Assembly (NCBI GenBank): GCA_964385695.1
Contig: CAYLQA010000027.1
Span: 1-50,266 of the forward strand
Direction of reading: 5' to 3'
DNA from: CAYLQA01 sp964385695
Lineage (GTDB): Bacteria > Desulfobacterota > Desulfobulbia > Desulfobulbales > Desulfurivibrionaceae
DNA length: 50,266 bases
Both the position numbers and the translations under genes were made by a program. Positions 32,590 through 41,491 of the stretch are shown here, piece by piece. Position 1 is the first letter of the stretch. Every line of letters starts with the position of its first letter. The notes under the pieces are model-generated. The model saw only the letters and a list, made by a program, of their open reading frames with translations, ran no database searches and was not told the DNA's origin.

Positions 32590-34599
32590 CTATTTCTTAA
32601 AGGTCAGCAGCACATCGCCGGACTCAACCGCCTGCCCTGCCTCGGCCTTGATCTCGTCAATCTCACCATCGCAGGGCGAGGGCACGCCGCTCTCCATCTT
32701 CATGGATTCGATGACTACCAAGTCCTGACCCTGGTAAACGCGCTCACCGGGCTTGACCTTGATATCAACCAGCAGTCCGGGCATGGGTGAGAGGAGGATA
32801 TTATCGAGGGCCGACTTTTTCTCCAGCGGCATGTGCTGAGCAAGCTCCCATTCCCGAGGTGAGTAGACCTCAAAGGTGCGGGTGATGCCGCAAAAGGCGC
32901 TCCAGATGAAGTTCTCCTTGTACTGGAGACGGAAGTACTCTTTTTCACCGTTGATATAGAGGCGCAGGCGGCGGCGATAGAACTCAAAACAAGGGGTCTT
33001 TACCTGGTATTCACGCTCGTTCACCACCACCTCCCAATCCTGGGTATCGGTGTGATTGTGCAGCTTGATGGTAAAGGTGTTGGTCAGTCCCTTGACCACA
33101 TAGTTATGCCAGACCTTGGTCTTGCTCACGGTGCCCACCTTGGAGATCATGGGTTTTAAGGAGTCACGCACCTGGTTCTGCCGGTTGTGGTAGACCATGG
33201 TCGCGGCAATGACCATCTTCTCCAAACACTCCACAGGCGGGTCGATCTTCATCAGGCCCTTATCAAAATGCTCATCGATAAAATGGGTGGTCATATCACC
33301 GTCAATAAAGGCGGGATGATTGAGGATGGCGTTGGAAAAATCCACATTGGAGGTCACGCCTTCGATGTGGAAACGGTTGAGAGCGCTTATCAACCCCTTG
33401 CGCGCCTCCTCGCGGTCCGCGCCATAGCTGATGGCCTTACAGAGCATGGAATCGTAGTAAACGCTGACATTGCTGCCCGCGCTGACCCCGCTGTCCAGGC
33501 GGATATTTTTCCCATTGGGCTCGGAGTAACGGGTGATGAGACCGGTTGAGGGCAGGAAGTTGCGCTCAGCATCCTCGGCACAGATACGTGCCTCAATGGC
33601 CCAGCCATTGAGAACGATATCTTCCTGTTTGAATGGCAACTCGCCACCCGAGGCGACTAGAAGCTGGGTCTCCACCAAGTCCTTGCCTGTGACCAGCTCG
33701 GTGACCGGGTGCTCCACCTGCAAACGGGTGTTCATCTCCAGAAAGAAAAAGTCGCCGTTCGGGTCCAGGATAAACTCCACGGTCCCGGCATTGACATAGC
33801 CCGCCTCTTTGGAAAGGGATACTGCCAACTCCCCTACCTTCTTACGCATCTCCGGGGTCAAGGCCACGGAGGGAGCCTCTTCGATGACCTTCTGGTAACG
33901 GCGCTGGACCGAACACTCGCGCTCTCCGAGATAGACCACGTTGCCATGGGAGTCGGCCATGATCTGGATCTCGATATGGCGCGGTTTTTCCACAAAGCGC
34001 TCAACAAAGAGGCGGTCATCGCCAAAGGCCTTACGCGTTTCCTCCTGGCCTGCCTTGAGGTTGTCGAGCAACTCTTCGGGTTTATGCACGATGCGCATGC
34101 CGCGTCCGCCACCACCGGCAGCGGGCTTGAGCAGCACCGGGTAGCCAACGTCCTCGGCAATGGCATGCACCTTGTCCGGATCAGAGATGGGTTCGCTATG
34201 GCCTGGCACCACGGGCACGCCTGCCTTATCTGCCACGACCTTGGAGGCAATCTTATCCCCCAAAGTAGCAATAACCTCGGGCGGTGGGCCGATAAAGACA
34301 AGTCCTGCCTCGGCAGTCATCTTGGCAAATTCACTGTTCTCGGAAAGAAAACCATAGCCCGGGTGAATAGCCTCTGCCCCGGTGGATTTTGCAGCATCCA
34401 GAATCTTTTCCATCACAAGGTAAGAGGATTCCGAAGGGGCGGGCCCCAGGTAGACCGCCTCGTCCGCCTCGCGCACATGCAGGGAGCGGGAGTCTATCTC
34501 CGAGAAAACGGCCACGGTTTTGATGCCGAGTTTTTTACAGCTCTGAATAACGCGAACAGCGATTTCGCCACGGTTGGCAATGAGTATCTTGTTAAACAT
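32590..34599 (-). CDS. Acyl-CoA carboxylase biotin carboxylase/biotin carrier subunit
   Basis: 669 residues from the ATG; a GTG nine bases upstream is possible but less likely, and no strong ribosome-binding site is seen. Biotin carboxylase (~1-450): NKILIANRGEIAVRV, ATP-grasp loop KPAAGGGGRGMR, EMNTRLQVEHPVTE. A middle domain follows, then a biotin carrier domain with ESMKMES; the biotin lysine is about K634. With the adjacent carboxyltransferase it forms propionyl-CoA carboxylase, giving methylmalonyl-CoA. The fused layout resembles alpha subunits of PCC/MCC-type enzymes. Confidence 0.93.
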   Translation of the reverse strand: MFNKILIANRGEIAVRVIQSCKKLGIKTVAVFSEIDSRSLHVREADEAVYLGPAPSESSYLVMEKILDAAKSTGAEAIHPGYGFLSENSEFAKMTAEAGLVFIGPPPEVIATLGDKIASKVVADKAGVPVVPGHSEPISDPDKVHAIAEDVGYPVLLKPAAGGGGRGMRIVHKPEELLDNLKAGQEETRKAFGDDRLFVERFVEKPRHIEIQIMADSHGNVVYLGERECSVQRRYQKVIEEAPSVALTPEMRKKVGELAVSLSKEAGYVNAGTVEFILDPNGDFFFLEMNTRLQVEHPVTELVTGKDLVETQLLVASGGELPFKQEDIVLNGWAIEARICAEDAERNFLPSTGLITRYSEPNGKNIRLDSGVSAGSNVSVYYDSMLCKAISYGADREEARKGLISALNRFHIEGVTSNVDFSNAILNHPAFIDGDMTTHFIDEHFDKGLMKIDPPVECLEKMVIAATMVYHNRQNQVRDSLKPMISKVGTVSKTKVWHNYVVKGLTNTFTIKLHNHTDTQDWEVVVNEREYQVKTPCFEFYRRRLRLYINGEKEYFRLQYKENFIWSAFCGITRTFEVYSPREWELAQHMPLEKKSALDNILLSPMPGLLVDIKVKPGERVYQGQDLVVIESMKMESGVPSPCDGEIDEIKAEAGQAVESGDVLLTFKK

Positions 34600-34627
34600 G
34601 GTGCTCACATTTGTTTTCTATTTTTTT

Positions 34628-34719
34628 GCCACGAAACCCACGAGCCGTGTGGCTTGACCACACAGCGAAAGACTCGAAAGTGAAAATCTTTTTTTGTGTT
34701 CTTTCGTGGGTTTCGTGGC
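34628..34719. repeat. Inverted copies of the 18-base repeat inside the propionate operon
   Basis: GCCACGAAACCCACGA at 34628-34643 is the complement of part of TTTCGTGGGTTTCGTGGC at 34702-34719, giving a 92-base stem-loop. A smaller hairpin GTGTGG/CCACAC (34647-34663) lies inside. It fills the gap between the carboxyltransferase and biotin carboxylase genes. Confidence 0.8.
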
Positions 34720-34731
34720 TCATTCTTTTTT

Positions 34732-36279
34732 TTATAGTGGAATATTGCCGTGTTTGCGGTCCGGGTTTTTGGTGTCCTTGTTTTCCAGAAACTGCAGGGA
34801 GCGGATAAGCCTGGTCCTGGTGGTACGCGGAGAAATCACATCATCGATATAGCCCTTGCGCGCGGCCAGGAAGGGATTGGCGTATTCCTTACGGTACTCC
34901 TCGGTCTTCTGGGCCAGCATCTCCTCCGAGTTCTCCGCCTCTTGGATCTCCCGGCGGTAGATGACCTCGGCCGCACCCTTGGGCCCGAGCACGGCAATCT
35001 CGGCCGTGGGCCAGGCATAGTTGATATCGCTCCTGATATGCTTGGAGTTCATGACCACATAGGCCCCGCCATAGGCCTTGCGCAAGATGACCGAAATACG
35101 CGGCACCGTGGCCTCGACAAAGGCATAGAGCAGTTTTGCGCCGTGGCGGATGATACCGCCATGCTCCTGCTCCGGGCCGGGCATGAAACCGGGCACATCG
35201 ATCAGGCTGACAAGCGGGATGTTGAAAGAATCGCAGAAACGGACAAAACGGGCCGCCTTGACCGAGGCGTTCACATCGAGGACCCCGGCCAAAACCGCAG
35301 GCTGGTTGGCGATCAGGCCGATGGTCTGCCCACCCAGGCGGCCGAAGCCGACGATGATATTCTTGGCAAAATGGGGCTGGATCTCCATGAACTCCGCCCC
35401 GTCCAGGATGGAGTTGATGAGGATCTTCATGTCGTAGGACTGGTTCGGATTGGCCGGGATCAGGTAATCCAGGGCCGGATCCTCGCGCTCCACCGGATCG
35501 CTCAAATCAAGAAGAGGTGCGGTCTGCTTGTTGTTGGAGGGCAGGTAGTTTATCAACCGCCTGATCTCCCTGAGACAGAGGATATCATTGGGCAGCACCA
35601 TATGGGAGACACCACTGGTCTCGTTGTGCACAGCTGCTCCGCCCAAATCCTCAGCCGAGATCTCTTGGTGGGTCACGGTCTTGACCACATTGGGTCCGGT
35701 AACGAACATGAATGAGGAGCTGTCCACCATAAAGGTGAAGTCGGTCATGGCCGGGGAGTAGACCGCGCCACCGGCGCAAGGCCCCATGATGCAGGAAATC
35801 TGCGGCACCACACCACTGGCCATCACATTGCGGCTGAAGATCTCGCCATAAGCAGCCAAGGCGTCCACCCCTTCCTGAATACGGGCTCCACCCGAATCGT
35901 TGAGGCCGATAACCGGCGCGCCCACCTTAACCGCATGGTCCATGATCTTGCAGATCTTGCCGGAGTGGGCCTCGCCCAGCGAGCCGCCAAGGATGGTGAA
36001 ATCCTGGCTGAAGATGCAGACCTCACGCCCATCAATGGTCCCGTGCCCGGTGATCACCCCATCGCCGGGGAACTCACCCTTGCCCCCTGCTCCACCGCCG
36101 GTCTTTAAAAGATCAAACTCCTCAAAGGAACCCGGATCGAGCAACAACTCAATACGCTCACGGGCAGTCAACTTGTGCTTAGAATGTTGCACCTCAACAC
36201 GCTTGGCACCGCCGCCCTCAAAGGCGGCCTCCTTCATGGACTCCAGGGCCGTAAGGTTATCGTTTTTCAGCCATTCCAT
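34732..36279 (-). CDS. Acyl-CoA carboxyltransferase subunit (propionyl/methylmalonyl-CoA)
   Basis: 515 residues from the ATG at 36279, which has GAGGAG 8 bases upstream; a start 18 bases further up lacks that. Crotonase-type carboxyltransferase with SKHKLTARERIELLLDPGSFEE, GAGGKGEFPGDGVITGHGTI, NDSGGARIQEGVDALA, GPCAGGAVYSPA and VPGFMPGPEQEHGGIIRHGAKLL in order. Family members move CO2 from biotin to propionyl-CoA, or act as transcarboxylase or decarboxylase partners. The biotin carboxylase next to it makes a carboxylase the simplest reading. Confidence 0.93.
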   Translation of the reverse strand: MEWLKNDNLTALESMKEAAFEGGGAKRVEVQHSKHKLTARERIELLLDPGSFEEFDLLKTGGGAGGKGEFPGDGVITGHGTIDGREVCIFSQDFTILGGSLGEAHSGKICKIMDHAVKVGAPVIGLNDSGGARIQEGVDALAAYGEIFSRNVMASGVVPQISCIMGPCAGGAVYSPAMTDFTFMVDSSSFMFVTGPNVVKTVTHQEISAEDLGGAAVHNETSGVSHMVLPNDILCLREIRRLINYLPSNNKQTAPLLDLSDPVEREDPALDYLIPANPNQSYDMKILINSILDGAEFMEIQPHFAKNIIVGFGRLGGQTIGLIANQPAVLAGVLDVNASVKAARFVRFCDSFNIPLVSLIDVPGFMPGPEQEHGGIIRHGAKLLYAFVEATVPRISVILRKAYGGAYVVMNSKHIRSDINYAWPTAEIAVLGPKGAAEVIYRREIQEAENSEEMLAQKTEEYRKEYANPFLAARKGYIDDVISPRTTRTRLIRSLQFLENKDTKNPDRKHGNIPL

Positions 36280-36308
36280 GTTTTTGTCTCCTCGCATTAC
36301 ATCCTCAT

Positions 36309-36336
36309 TGTAGGAGCGGCTTTAGCCGCTCCTACA
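36309..36336. repeat. REP-like palindrome between mutase and carboxyltransferase genes
   Basis: Perfect 12-bp arms (TGTAGGAGCGGC and complement) around TTTA. It is of the widespread TGTAGGAGC palindrome type and related to 27735-27798. It sits in the 71-base gap between two cistrons and would form a stable hairpin in their mRNA. Confidence 0.85.
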
Positions 36337-36350
36337 GAGGCATTAACTCT

Positions 36351-37994
36351 CTATTCCCGATATTCGCCAAACACGCCACGCAAGACGCCGCAGATCTCGC
36401 CGAGGGTGGCGTACTCTTTTACCGCAGCCAAGATGTAGTCCATCAGGTTGGCATCCCCCTGGGCCGCCTCCTTGAGCTGCGCCAGCTTCTCTTGAACCTG
36501 GGCATTATCACGCTTTTCTTTCAGAGAACGGACACTATTAACCTGCATATCCTCAACCGCCGGGTCCACCCGGAGGAGTTCGGGCTTGGCCTCCTCCTCA
36601 ACCTGAAACTGGTTCACCCCAACAATAATCCGCTCACCGGACTCAATCTCCTTCTGGTAGTCGTAGGCCGCACTCTCGATCTGGCGCTGAATAAAGCCCT
36701 CTTCAATACAGCTCACCACACCACCGCCCTCTTCCACCTTGGCCATGAGCTCCAAGGCCTCACGCTCAATTTTGTCGGTCAACTCTTCAATAAAGTAGGA
36801 GCCAGCCAGGGGATCAACGGTGTTGGCTACCCCAGATTCATGGGCAATGACCTGCTGAGTTCTCAGGGCCGTGCGCACCGAGTCCTCGGTGGGCAGGGAG
36901 AGTGCCTCATCCCTGGAATTGGTGTGCAGGGACTGGGTGCCTCCCAGGACAGCGGACAGGGCCTGGATGGTCACCCGGACGATATTATTGTCGATCTGCT
37001 GGGCGGCAAGAGTGTTGCCTGCGGTCTGGGTGTGGAAGCGCAGCATCTGGCTTGCCGGGCTCTTGGCGCCAAAACGCTCCTTCATGATCCGGGCCCACAT
37101 GCGGCGGGCGGCGCGAAACTTGGCGATCTCTTCCAAAAGATCCGAGGAGGCATTAAAGAAAAAGGCCAGGCGCTTGGCAAAGACATCAACCTCAAGGCCT
37201 GCAGCCAAAGCGGTCTCTACATAGGTCACCGCATTGGCCAGGGTAAAAGCCACTTCCTGCACCGCAGTGGAGCCTGCCTCGCGGATATGGTAGCCGGAGA
37301 TGGAGATGGTGTTAAAGGCAGGCAAGTTGCTGCTGCACCACTGAAAGATATTGGTGATCAACCTGAGGCTGGGCTTGGGCGGGAAGATATAGGTGCCCCG
37401 AGCCACATACTCTTTGAGCACATCGTTCTGGATGGTGCCCTTAAGTTTCTCCGGCGACACGCCCTGCTTTTCTCCCACGGCCACATACATTGCCAGAAGC
37501 ACGGCGGCCGGGGAGTTGATGGTCATGGAGGTGGAAACCTTGTCCAGGGGAATGGAATCAAAAAGGGTCTCCATATCGGCCAGAGAATCGATGGCCACAC
37601 CCACCTTGCCCACCTCACCAAGACTCATGGAATCATCCGAGTCATAGCCAATCTGGGTCGGCAGATCAAAGGCCACGGAAAGCCCGGTCGTGCCCTGATC
37701 CAGCAGGTAACGGTAGCGTTTGTTGGACTCGGCAGCCGTGGAAAATCCTGCATACTGGCGCATGGTCCAGAAACGGCCCCGATACATGGTGGGTTGCACG
37801 CCACGGGTAAAGGGGAATTGGCCGGGAAAGCCCAACTTATCCTGATACTCTTCACTGATCTGGTTGGGAGTCGCCAGTCGGGGGATCTCATCGCCGCCGT
37901 GGTTGGTGAATTGTTCCTTGCGTTCGGGAAAGCGGGCCAGGCTCTTGGCCAGCTCGTTCTCCTCCCACGTTTGTTGTTTCGGGTGCTTCGCCAT
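36351..37994 (-). CDS. Methylmalonyl-CoA mutase large (catalytic) subunit
   Basis: 547 residues with the TIM-barrel catalytic part only. Markers: GVQPTMYRGRFWTMRQYAGFSTAAESNKRYRYLL (Tyr that contacts substrate), LSVAFDLPTQ, MSLGEVGKVGV, STSMTINSPA, FPPKPSLRL, SGYHIREAG and LRFHTQTAG. The B12-binding domain is missing here but encoded separately at 38917-39336, as in two-component mutases of archaea and many Desulfobacterota. The pair rearranges R-methylmalonyl-CoA to succinyl-CoA. The gene starts 2 bases after the MeaB gene. Confidence 0.96.
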   Translation of the reverse strand: MAKHPKQQTWEENELAKSLARFPERKEQFTNHGGDEIPRLATPNQISEEYQDKLGFPGQFPFTRGVQPTMYRGRFWTMRQYAGFSTAAESNKRYRYLLDQGTTGLSVAFDLPTQIGYDSDDSMSLGEVGKVGVAIDSLADMETLFDSIPLDKVSTSMTINSPAAVLLAMYVAVGEKQGVSPEKLKGTIQNDVLKEYVARGTYIFPPKPSLRLITNIFQWCSSNLPAFNTISISGYHIREAGSTAVQEVAFTLANAVTYVETALAAGLEVDVFAKRLAFFFNASSDLLEEIAKFRAARRMWARIMKERFGAKSPASQMLRFHTQTAGNTLAAQQIDNNIVRVTIQALSAVLGGTQSLHTNSRDEALSLPTEDSVRTALRTQQVIAHESGVANTVDPLAGSYFIEELTDKIEREALELMAKVEEGGGVVSCIEEGFIQRQIESAAYDYQKEIESGERIIVGVNQFQVEEEAKPELLRVDPAVEDMQVNSVRSLKEKRDNAQVQEKLAQLKEAAQGDANLMDYILAAVKEYATLGEICGVLRGVFGEYRE

Positions 37995-37996
37995 GT

Positions 37997-38911
37997 TTAC
38001 AACCTGTCGATTATCTTTCGCGCGACTTCACGCGGGTCGTTTTTTAGATCTAATTCTTGGTCGAAGATTTGTTCCTGCAATCGTGGCCGCAACAGCTCCA
38101 GGGCCCAATCCAGCACTTCCTGTTTTGCCCCTTGTTTGCGCCTTTTGGTGCGAGTGCCATCGTCACGAAAACGTTGGTCCAATTCGCTGATCGCGGCGGT
38201 CAACTCATTCAGGCCCTGTCCCTCTGAGGCAGTGGTACGCAGGACCTTGGTATGCCCTTGGCCTTGAGCGCGCTCTTTGATCATGGTCTCCATATCCATG
38301 GCCAGGGTCTCAGCCCCGCCCATGTCCGCCTTGTTCACCACCAGAAGATCCGCCACCTCAAGAAGCCCGGCCTTCATGGCCTGGATCTCATCACCCAACC
38401 CCGGGGCCAGAACCACATTGGTGATGTCGGCTAAGCGGATGATGTCGATCTCGGACTGACCCACGCCAACTGTCTCAATAATGACCACCTCGCAACCTGC
38501 CGCAGCCATGATCCGCACCGCAGCACCTGCTGCGCCGCAAAGACCGCCGAGTCTGCCGCGGCTGGCCATGGAGCGGACAATGACATCCTCATCCAGGGCA
38601 TGGCGCATCATGCGAATCCGATCTCCCAGGATGGCCCCACCGGAGAGCGGTGAAGTGGGATCAATGGCCACCACCCCGATCCGTTTGCCCTGTTCCCGAT
38701 AGTTGGCAATAAGGCGGCTTGTCAGGGTGGACTTGCCAGCCCCAGGCGGGCCGGTGATGCCCAGGACCAGAGCGGTATCGATCCGCTCCTCATCAAGCCC
38801 GGCCAGGATCTCCCCGGTCGCAGGATCGTTGTTCTCCACCATGGAGATAGCCCGGGCAATGGCTCGGGGCTGGCGCTTATGCAATGCATCAATGATGGAG
38901 AAAGGAGCCAT
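37997..38911 (-). CDS. meaB: MeaB/ArgK-type GTPase chaperone of methylmalonyl-CoA mutase
   Basis: 304 residues. G3E P-loop GTPase with Walker A GPPGAGKST, VVAIDPTSPLSGGAILGDRIRM, Walker B-like EVVIIETVGVGQSE and NKAD specificity motif. MeaB gates adenosylcobalamin loading and protects the mutase from inactivation. It is encoded between the two mutase subunits, 5 bases after the B12-binding subunit gene and 2 bases before the large subunit gene, which fits the role. Confidence 0.95.
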   Translation of the reverse strand: MAPFSIIDALHKRQPRAIARAISMVENNDPATGEILAGLDEERIDTALVLGITGPPGAGKSTLTSRLIANYREQGKRIGVVAIDPTSPLSGGAILGDRIRMMRHALDEDVIVRSMASRGRLGGLCGAAGAAVRIMAAAGCEVVIIETVGVGQSEIDIIRLADITNVVLAPGLGDEIQAMKAGLLEVADLLVVNKADMGGAETLAMDMETMIKERAQGQGHTKVLRTTASEGQGLNELTAAISELDQRFRDDGTRTKRRKQGAKQEVLDWALELLRPRLQEQIFDQELDLKNDPREVARKIIDRL

Positions 38912-38916
38912 GGTAA

Positions 38917-39336
38917 TTATCTGCCCGCGTGGTGTTCGTCACATGCCGCTCGAAAGGCCTGGATGATCTCCTCGGCCGGTGTGCCAGGGGTGAAAATCTC
39001 CCGGATTCCCGCCTCCTTGAGCGTCTCAATATCCTCATCGGGAATCACCCCCCCGCCCAGGACCGGGATATCTCCAGCCCCAGCCGCCAGCAGGGCCTTA
39101 ACCACGGCCGGGAAGAGCCGCAGGTGCGCACCGGACAATGAGGAAAGCCCAACAGCCGCCACATCCTCCTGCACGGCAGCAGCAGCGATCTCTTCAGGGG
39201 TGCGGCGGATGCCGGTATAGATCACCTCAAAACCATGGTCACGCAGGGCTCGAGCGATAAACTTGGCTCCGCGGTCATGGCCGTCCAAACCGGGCTTGCC
39301 GATCAGGACACGATACTTGTTTGTCTCGTTACTCAT
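38917..39336 (-). CDS. Methylmalonyl-CoA mutase small subunit (cobalamin-binding)
   Basis: 139 residues, a lone B12-binding Rossmann-like domain. The DxHxxG lower-ligand motif is D18-x-H20-x-x-G23 (KPGLDGHDRG), followed by GLSSLSGAH and LGGGVIPDED. It completes the mutase whose catalytic barrel is encoded two genes downstream. Nine bases separate it from sucD. Confidence 0.95.
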   Translation of the reverse strand: MSNETNKYRVLIGKPGLDGHDRGAKFIARALRDHGFEVIYTGIRRTPEEIAAAAVQEDVAAVGLSSLSGAHLRLFPAVVKALLAAGAGDIPVLGGGVIPDEDIETLKEAGIREIFTPGTPAEEIIQAFRAACDEHHAGR

Positions 39337-39345
39337 TGCTGCCCC

Positions 39346-40215
39346 TTACTTGAAAACATTTTTGCAAATCTCGCCGAAGCTACCCAGATCCTCGCAGACC
39401 GTCACTCCGGCTTCATGCATGGCCTCGATCTTGGCCTGGGCTGTGCCACTGTTACCGCTGACGATGGCCCCTGCATGGCCCATTCTGCGGCCCGGTGGGG
39501 CGGTAAGCCCGGCGATAAAGCCGACCACCGGTTTCGTGACATGCTCCTTGATATAGGCGCAGGCCTCTTCCTCGGCGCTGCCGCCGATTTCGCCCACCAT
39601 GACGATGCCAGTGGTCTTTCCATCCGCCTCAAAGGCGGTAAGGCAATCGATAAAGTTGGTGCCGTTCACCGGATCACCGCCAATACCGAGACAGGTGGAC
39701 TGGCCGATGCCCTGCTGGCTCAACTGGTGTACCACCTCGTAGGTCAGGGTACCGGAACGGGAGACCACGCCAATGGGGCCGGGGGTATGGATAGGGCCGG
39801 GCATGATGCCGACCTTGCACTCGCCAGGGGTAATGATACCCGGGCAGTTGGGGCCGATGAGGCGTGATTTTTTACCAGCCAGAGAATTTTTGACCTTGAG
39901 CATATCCATTAAGGGGATGCCCTCGGTAATGGCGATAATGAGGGGAACCTCTGCCTCGGCTGCTTCCAAGATGGCGCTGGCGGCAAAAGGGGGAGGCACA
40001 AAAATCATGCTGGCGTTGGCCCCGGTTGCGGCAACCGCCTCAGGCACGGTGTTGAACACCGGCACACCGTCCATCTCCTGGCCGCCCTTGCCGGGCGTTA
40101 CCCCGGCCACCACGGAGGTGCCGTAGGCCATACATTGCCTGGTGTGAAACTGCCCCTCGCGACCGGTAATGCCCTGGACCAGGAGACGGGTAGTATTATC
40201 AACAAAGATGCTCAT
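39346..40215 (-). CDS. sucD: Succinyl-CoA synthetase alpha subunit
   Basis: 289 residues. CoA-binding start TTRLLVQGITGREGQFHTRQC, CoA ligase region RLIGPNCPGIITPGECKVGIMP, and active-site histidine in MGHAGAIVSGNSGTA that carries phosphate. The start overlaps the sucC stop by 4 bases. It turns succinyl-CoA into succinate with nucleotide formation, or the reverse, at the succinate end of the propionate route. Confidence 0.97.
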   Translation of the reverse strand: MSIFVDNTTRLLVQGITGREGQFHTRQCMAYGTSVVAGVTPGKGGQEMDGVPVFNTVPEAVAATGANASMIFVPPPFAASAILEAAEAEVPLIIAITEGIPLMDMLKVKNSLAGKKSRLIGPNCPGIITPGECKVGIMPGPIHTPGPIGVVSRSGTLTYEVVHQLSQQGIGQSTCLGIGGDPVNGTNFIDCLTAFEADGKTTGIVMVGEIGGSAEEEACAYIKEHVTKPVVGFIAGLTAPPGRRMGHAGAIVSGNSGTAQAKIEAMHEAGVTVCEDLGSFGEICKNVFK

Positions 40216-41381
40216 GGTGCACCTCCTGCAACCTCGGCCACCTTGGCTGCGGCATCCTTGAGATCCACGGCAGTGATGAGGTTCAGGCCGGAGTCGGCGA
40301 GGATCTTGCGGCCCTCATCCACATTGGTGCCCTCCATGCGCACAATGACCGGCACCTGGATGGCGCATTTTCTGGCTGCATCCACCACACCCTGGGCCAA
40401 AACATCGCAACGCAGGATACCGCCGAAGATGTTGATCAGGATGGCCTTCACATTCTCATCGCCGAGGATGATCTTAAAGCCGTTCTCCACCATCTCGCTG
40501 CTGGCTCCGCCGCCCACGTCCAGAAAGTTGGCAGGCGCAGCCCCGGATTTCTGGATCAGGTCCATGGTGGCCATGGCCAGGCCTGCGCCGTTGACCATAT
40601 TGCCCACATTGCCGTCGAGATTGATGTAGTTGAGGTTGAACTCCTTGGCCTGGGCCTCCAGCTCGTCCTCCTCGCTGATATCGCGAAACTCGCGAATCTC
40701 CGCCTGGCGAAACAATGCATTGGAGTCCACCTCAACCTTGGCATCCAGAGCGATGATCTCCTGCTCCCTGGTTACGACCAAGGGGTTGATCTCAAGCAGG
40801 GTGAAATCGCACTCCACAAAGAGGGTATAAAGTCGGGCAAGGATTGGGATAAATTTTTGAGTCAGTTCAGAGTCGAGCCCCAGGCCAGTAGCGACCTCGT
40901 GGCAATGGTGATCTTTTATGCCGGTCAGCGGGTCCACCTGGACCTTGCTGATCTTTTCCGGTGTTTTCTCGGCCACCTCCTCGATATCCATGCCGCCGGC
41001 AGCGCTAGCGATAATAACGATCTTGGCCGTGCTCCGATCCGGCAGGATGCTCAGATAGAGCTCTTTTTCTATATTGAGCCCCTCTTCCACCAGGATTTTG
41101 TGTACGAGCTTACCCTCGGGACCGGTCTGTTTGGTGACAAGGGTCATACCGATGATTGTATCTGCCAGGCGCTGGACCTCTTCACGGCTCTGGGCAAGTT
41201 GCACTCCTCCGCCCTTGCCGCGGCCACCCGCATGTATCTGGGCCTTGAGCACCACCGGAAAACCGCCCATCTCTTCGGCTACGGCAAGCGCCTCGGCCGC
41301 AGTATGCGCCACCTTACCCTTGGGCACAGGGATGTCGTGATTACGAAACAACTGTTTCGCCTGAAACTCGTGGATCTTCAT
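40212..41381 (-). CDS. sucC: Succinyl-CoA synthetase beta subunit
   Basis: 389 residues, ATP-grasp enzyme. MKIHEFQAKQLFRNHDIPVPKGK, KAQIHAGGRGKGGGVQLA, LEINPLVVTREQEIIALDAKVEVDSNALFR and GGILRCDVLAQGV are diagnostic. It supplies the nucleotide-binding half of the SucCD pair. AAGAG precedes the ATG. The 110-base gap to the upstream acyl-CoA synthetase gene contains repeat-like sequence (GCGCCTTAGCGCCTTTGCG). Confidence 0.97.
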   Translation of the reverse strand: MKIHEFQAKQLFRNHDIPVPKGKVAHTAAEALAVAEEMGGFPVVLKAQIHAGGRGKGGGVQLAQSREEVQRLADTIIGMTLVTKQTGPEGKLVHKILVEEGLNIEKELYLSILPDRSTAKIVIIASAAGGMDIEEVAEKTPEKISKVQVDPLTGIKDHHCHEVATGLGLDSELTQKFIPILARLYTLFVECDFTLLEINPLVVTREQEIIALDAKVEVDSNALFRQAEIREFRDISEEDELEAQAKEFNLNYINLDGNVGNMVNGAGLAMATMDLIQKSGAAPANFLDVGGGASSEMVENGFKIILGDENVKAILINIFGGILRCDVLAQGVVDAARKCAIQVPVIVRMEGTNVDEGRKILADSGLNLITAVDLKDAAAKVAEVAGGAP

Positions 41382-41491
41382 ATAAATAACTCTTCAACGC
41401 AGGTAAGCGAGCGGAGCGAGACTCCGAGGGCGCGAGGACAGCAGTGTTTTTTTAATAACTTTGCGCCTTAGCGCCTTTGCGTTGCTATTTA

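Noticed and set aside
36492..38267. Long open frame on the + strand (591 codons) opposite the mutase and MeaB genes
   Set aside because: It is a shadow of two well-identified genes on the other strand; its translation shows no known domain.
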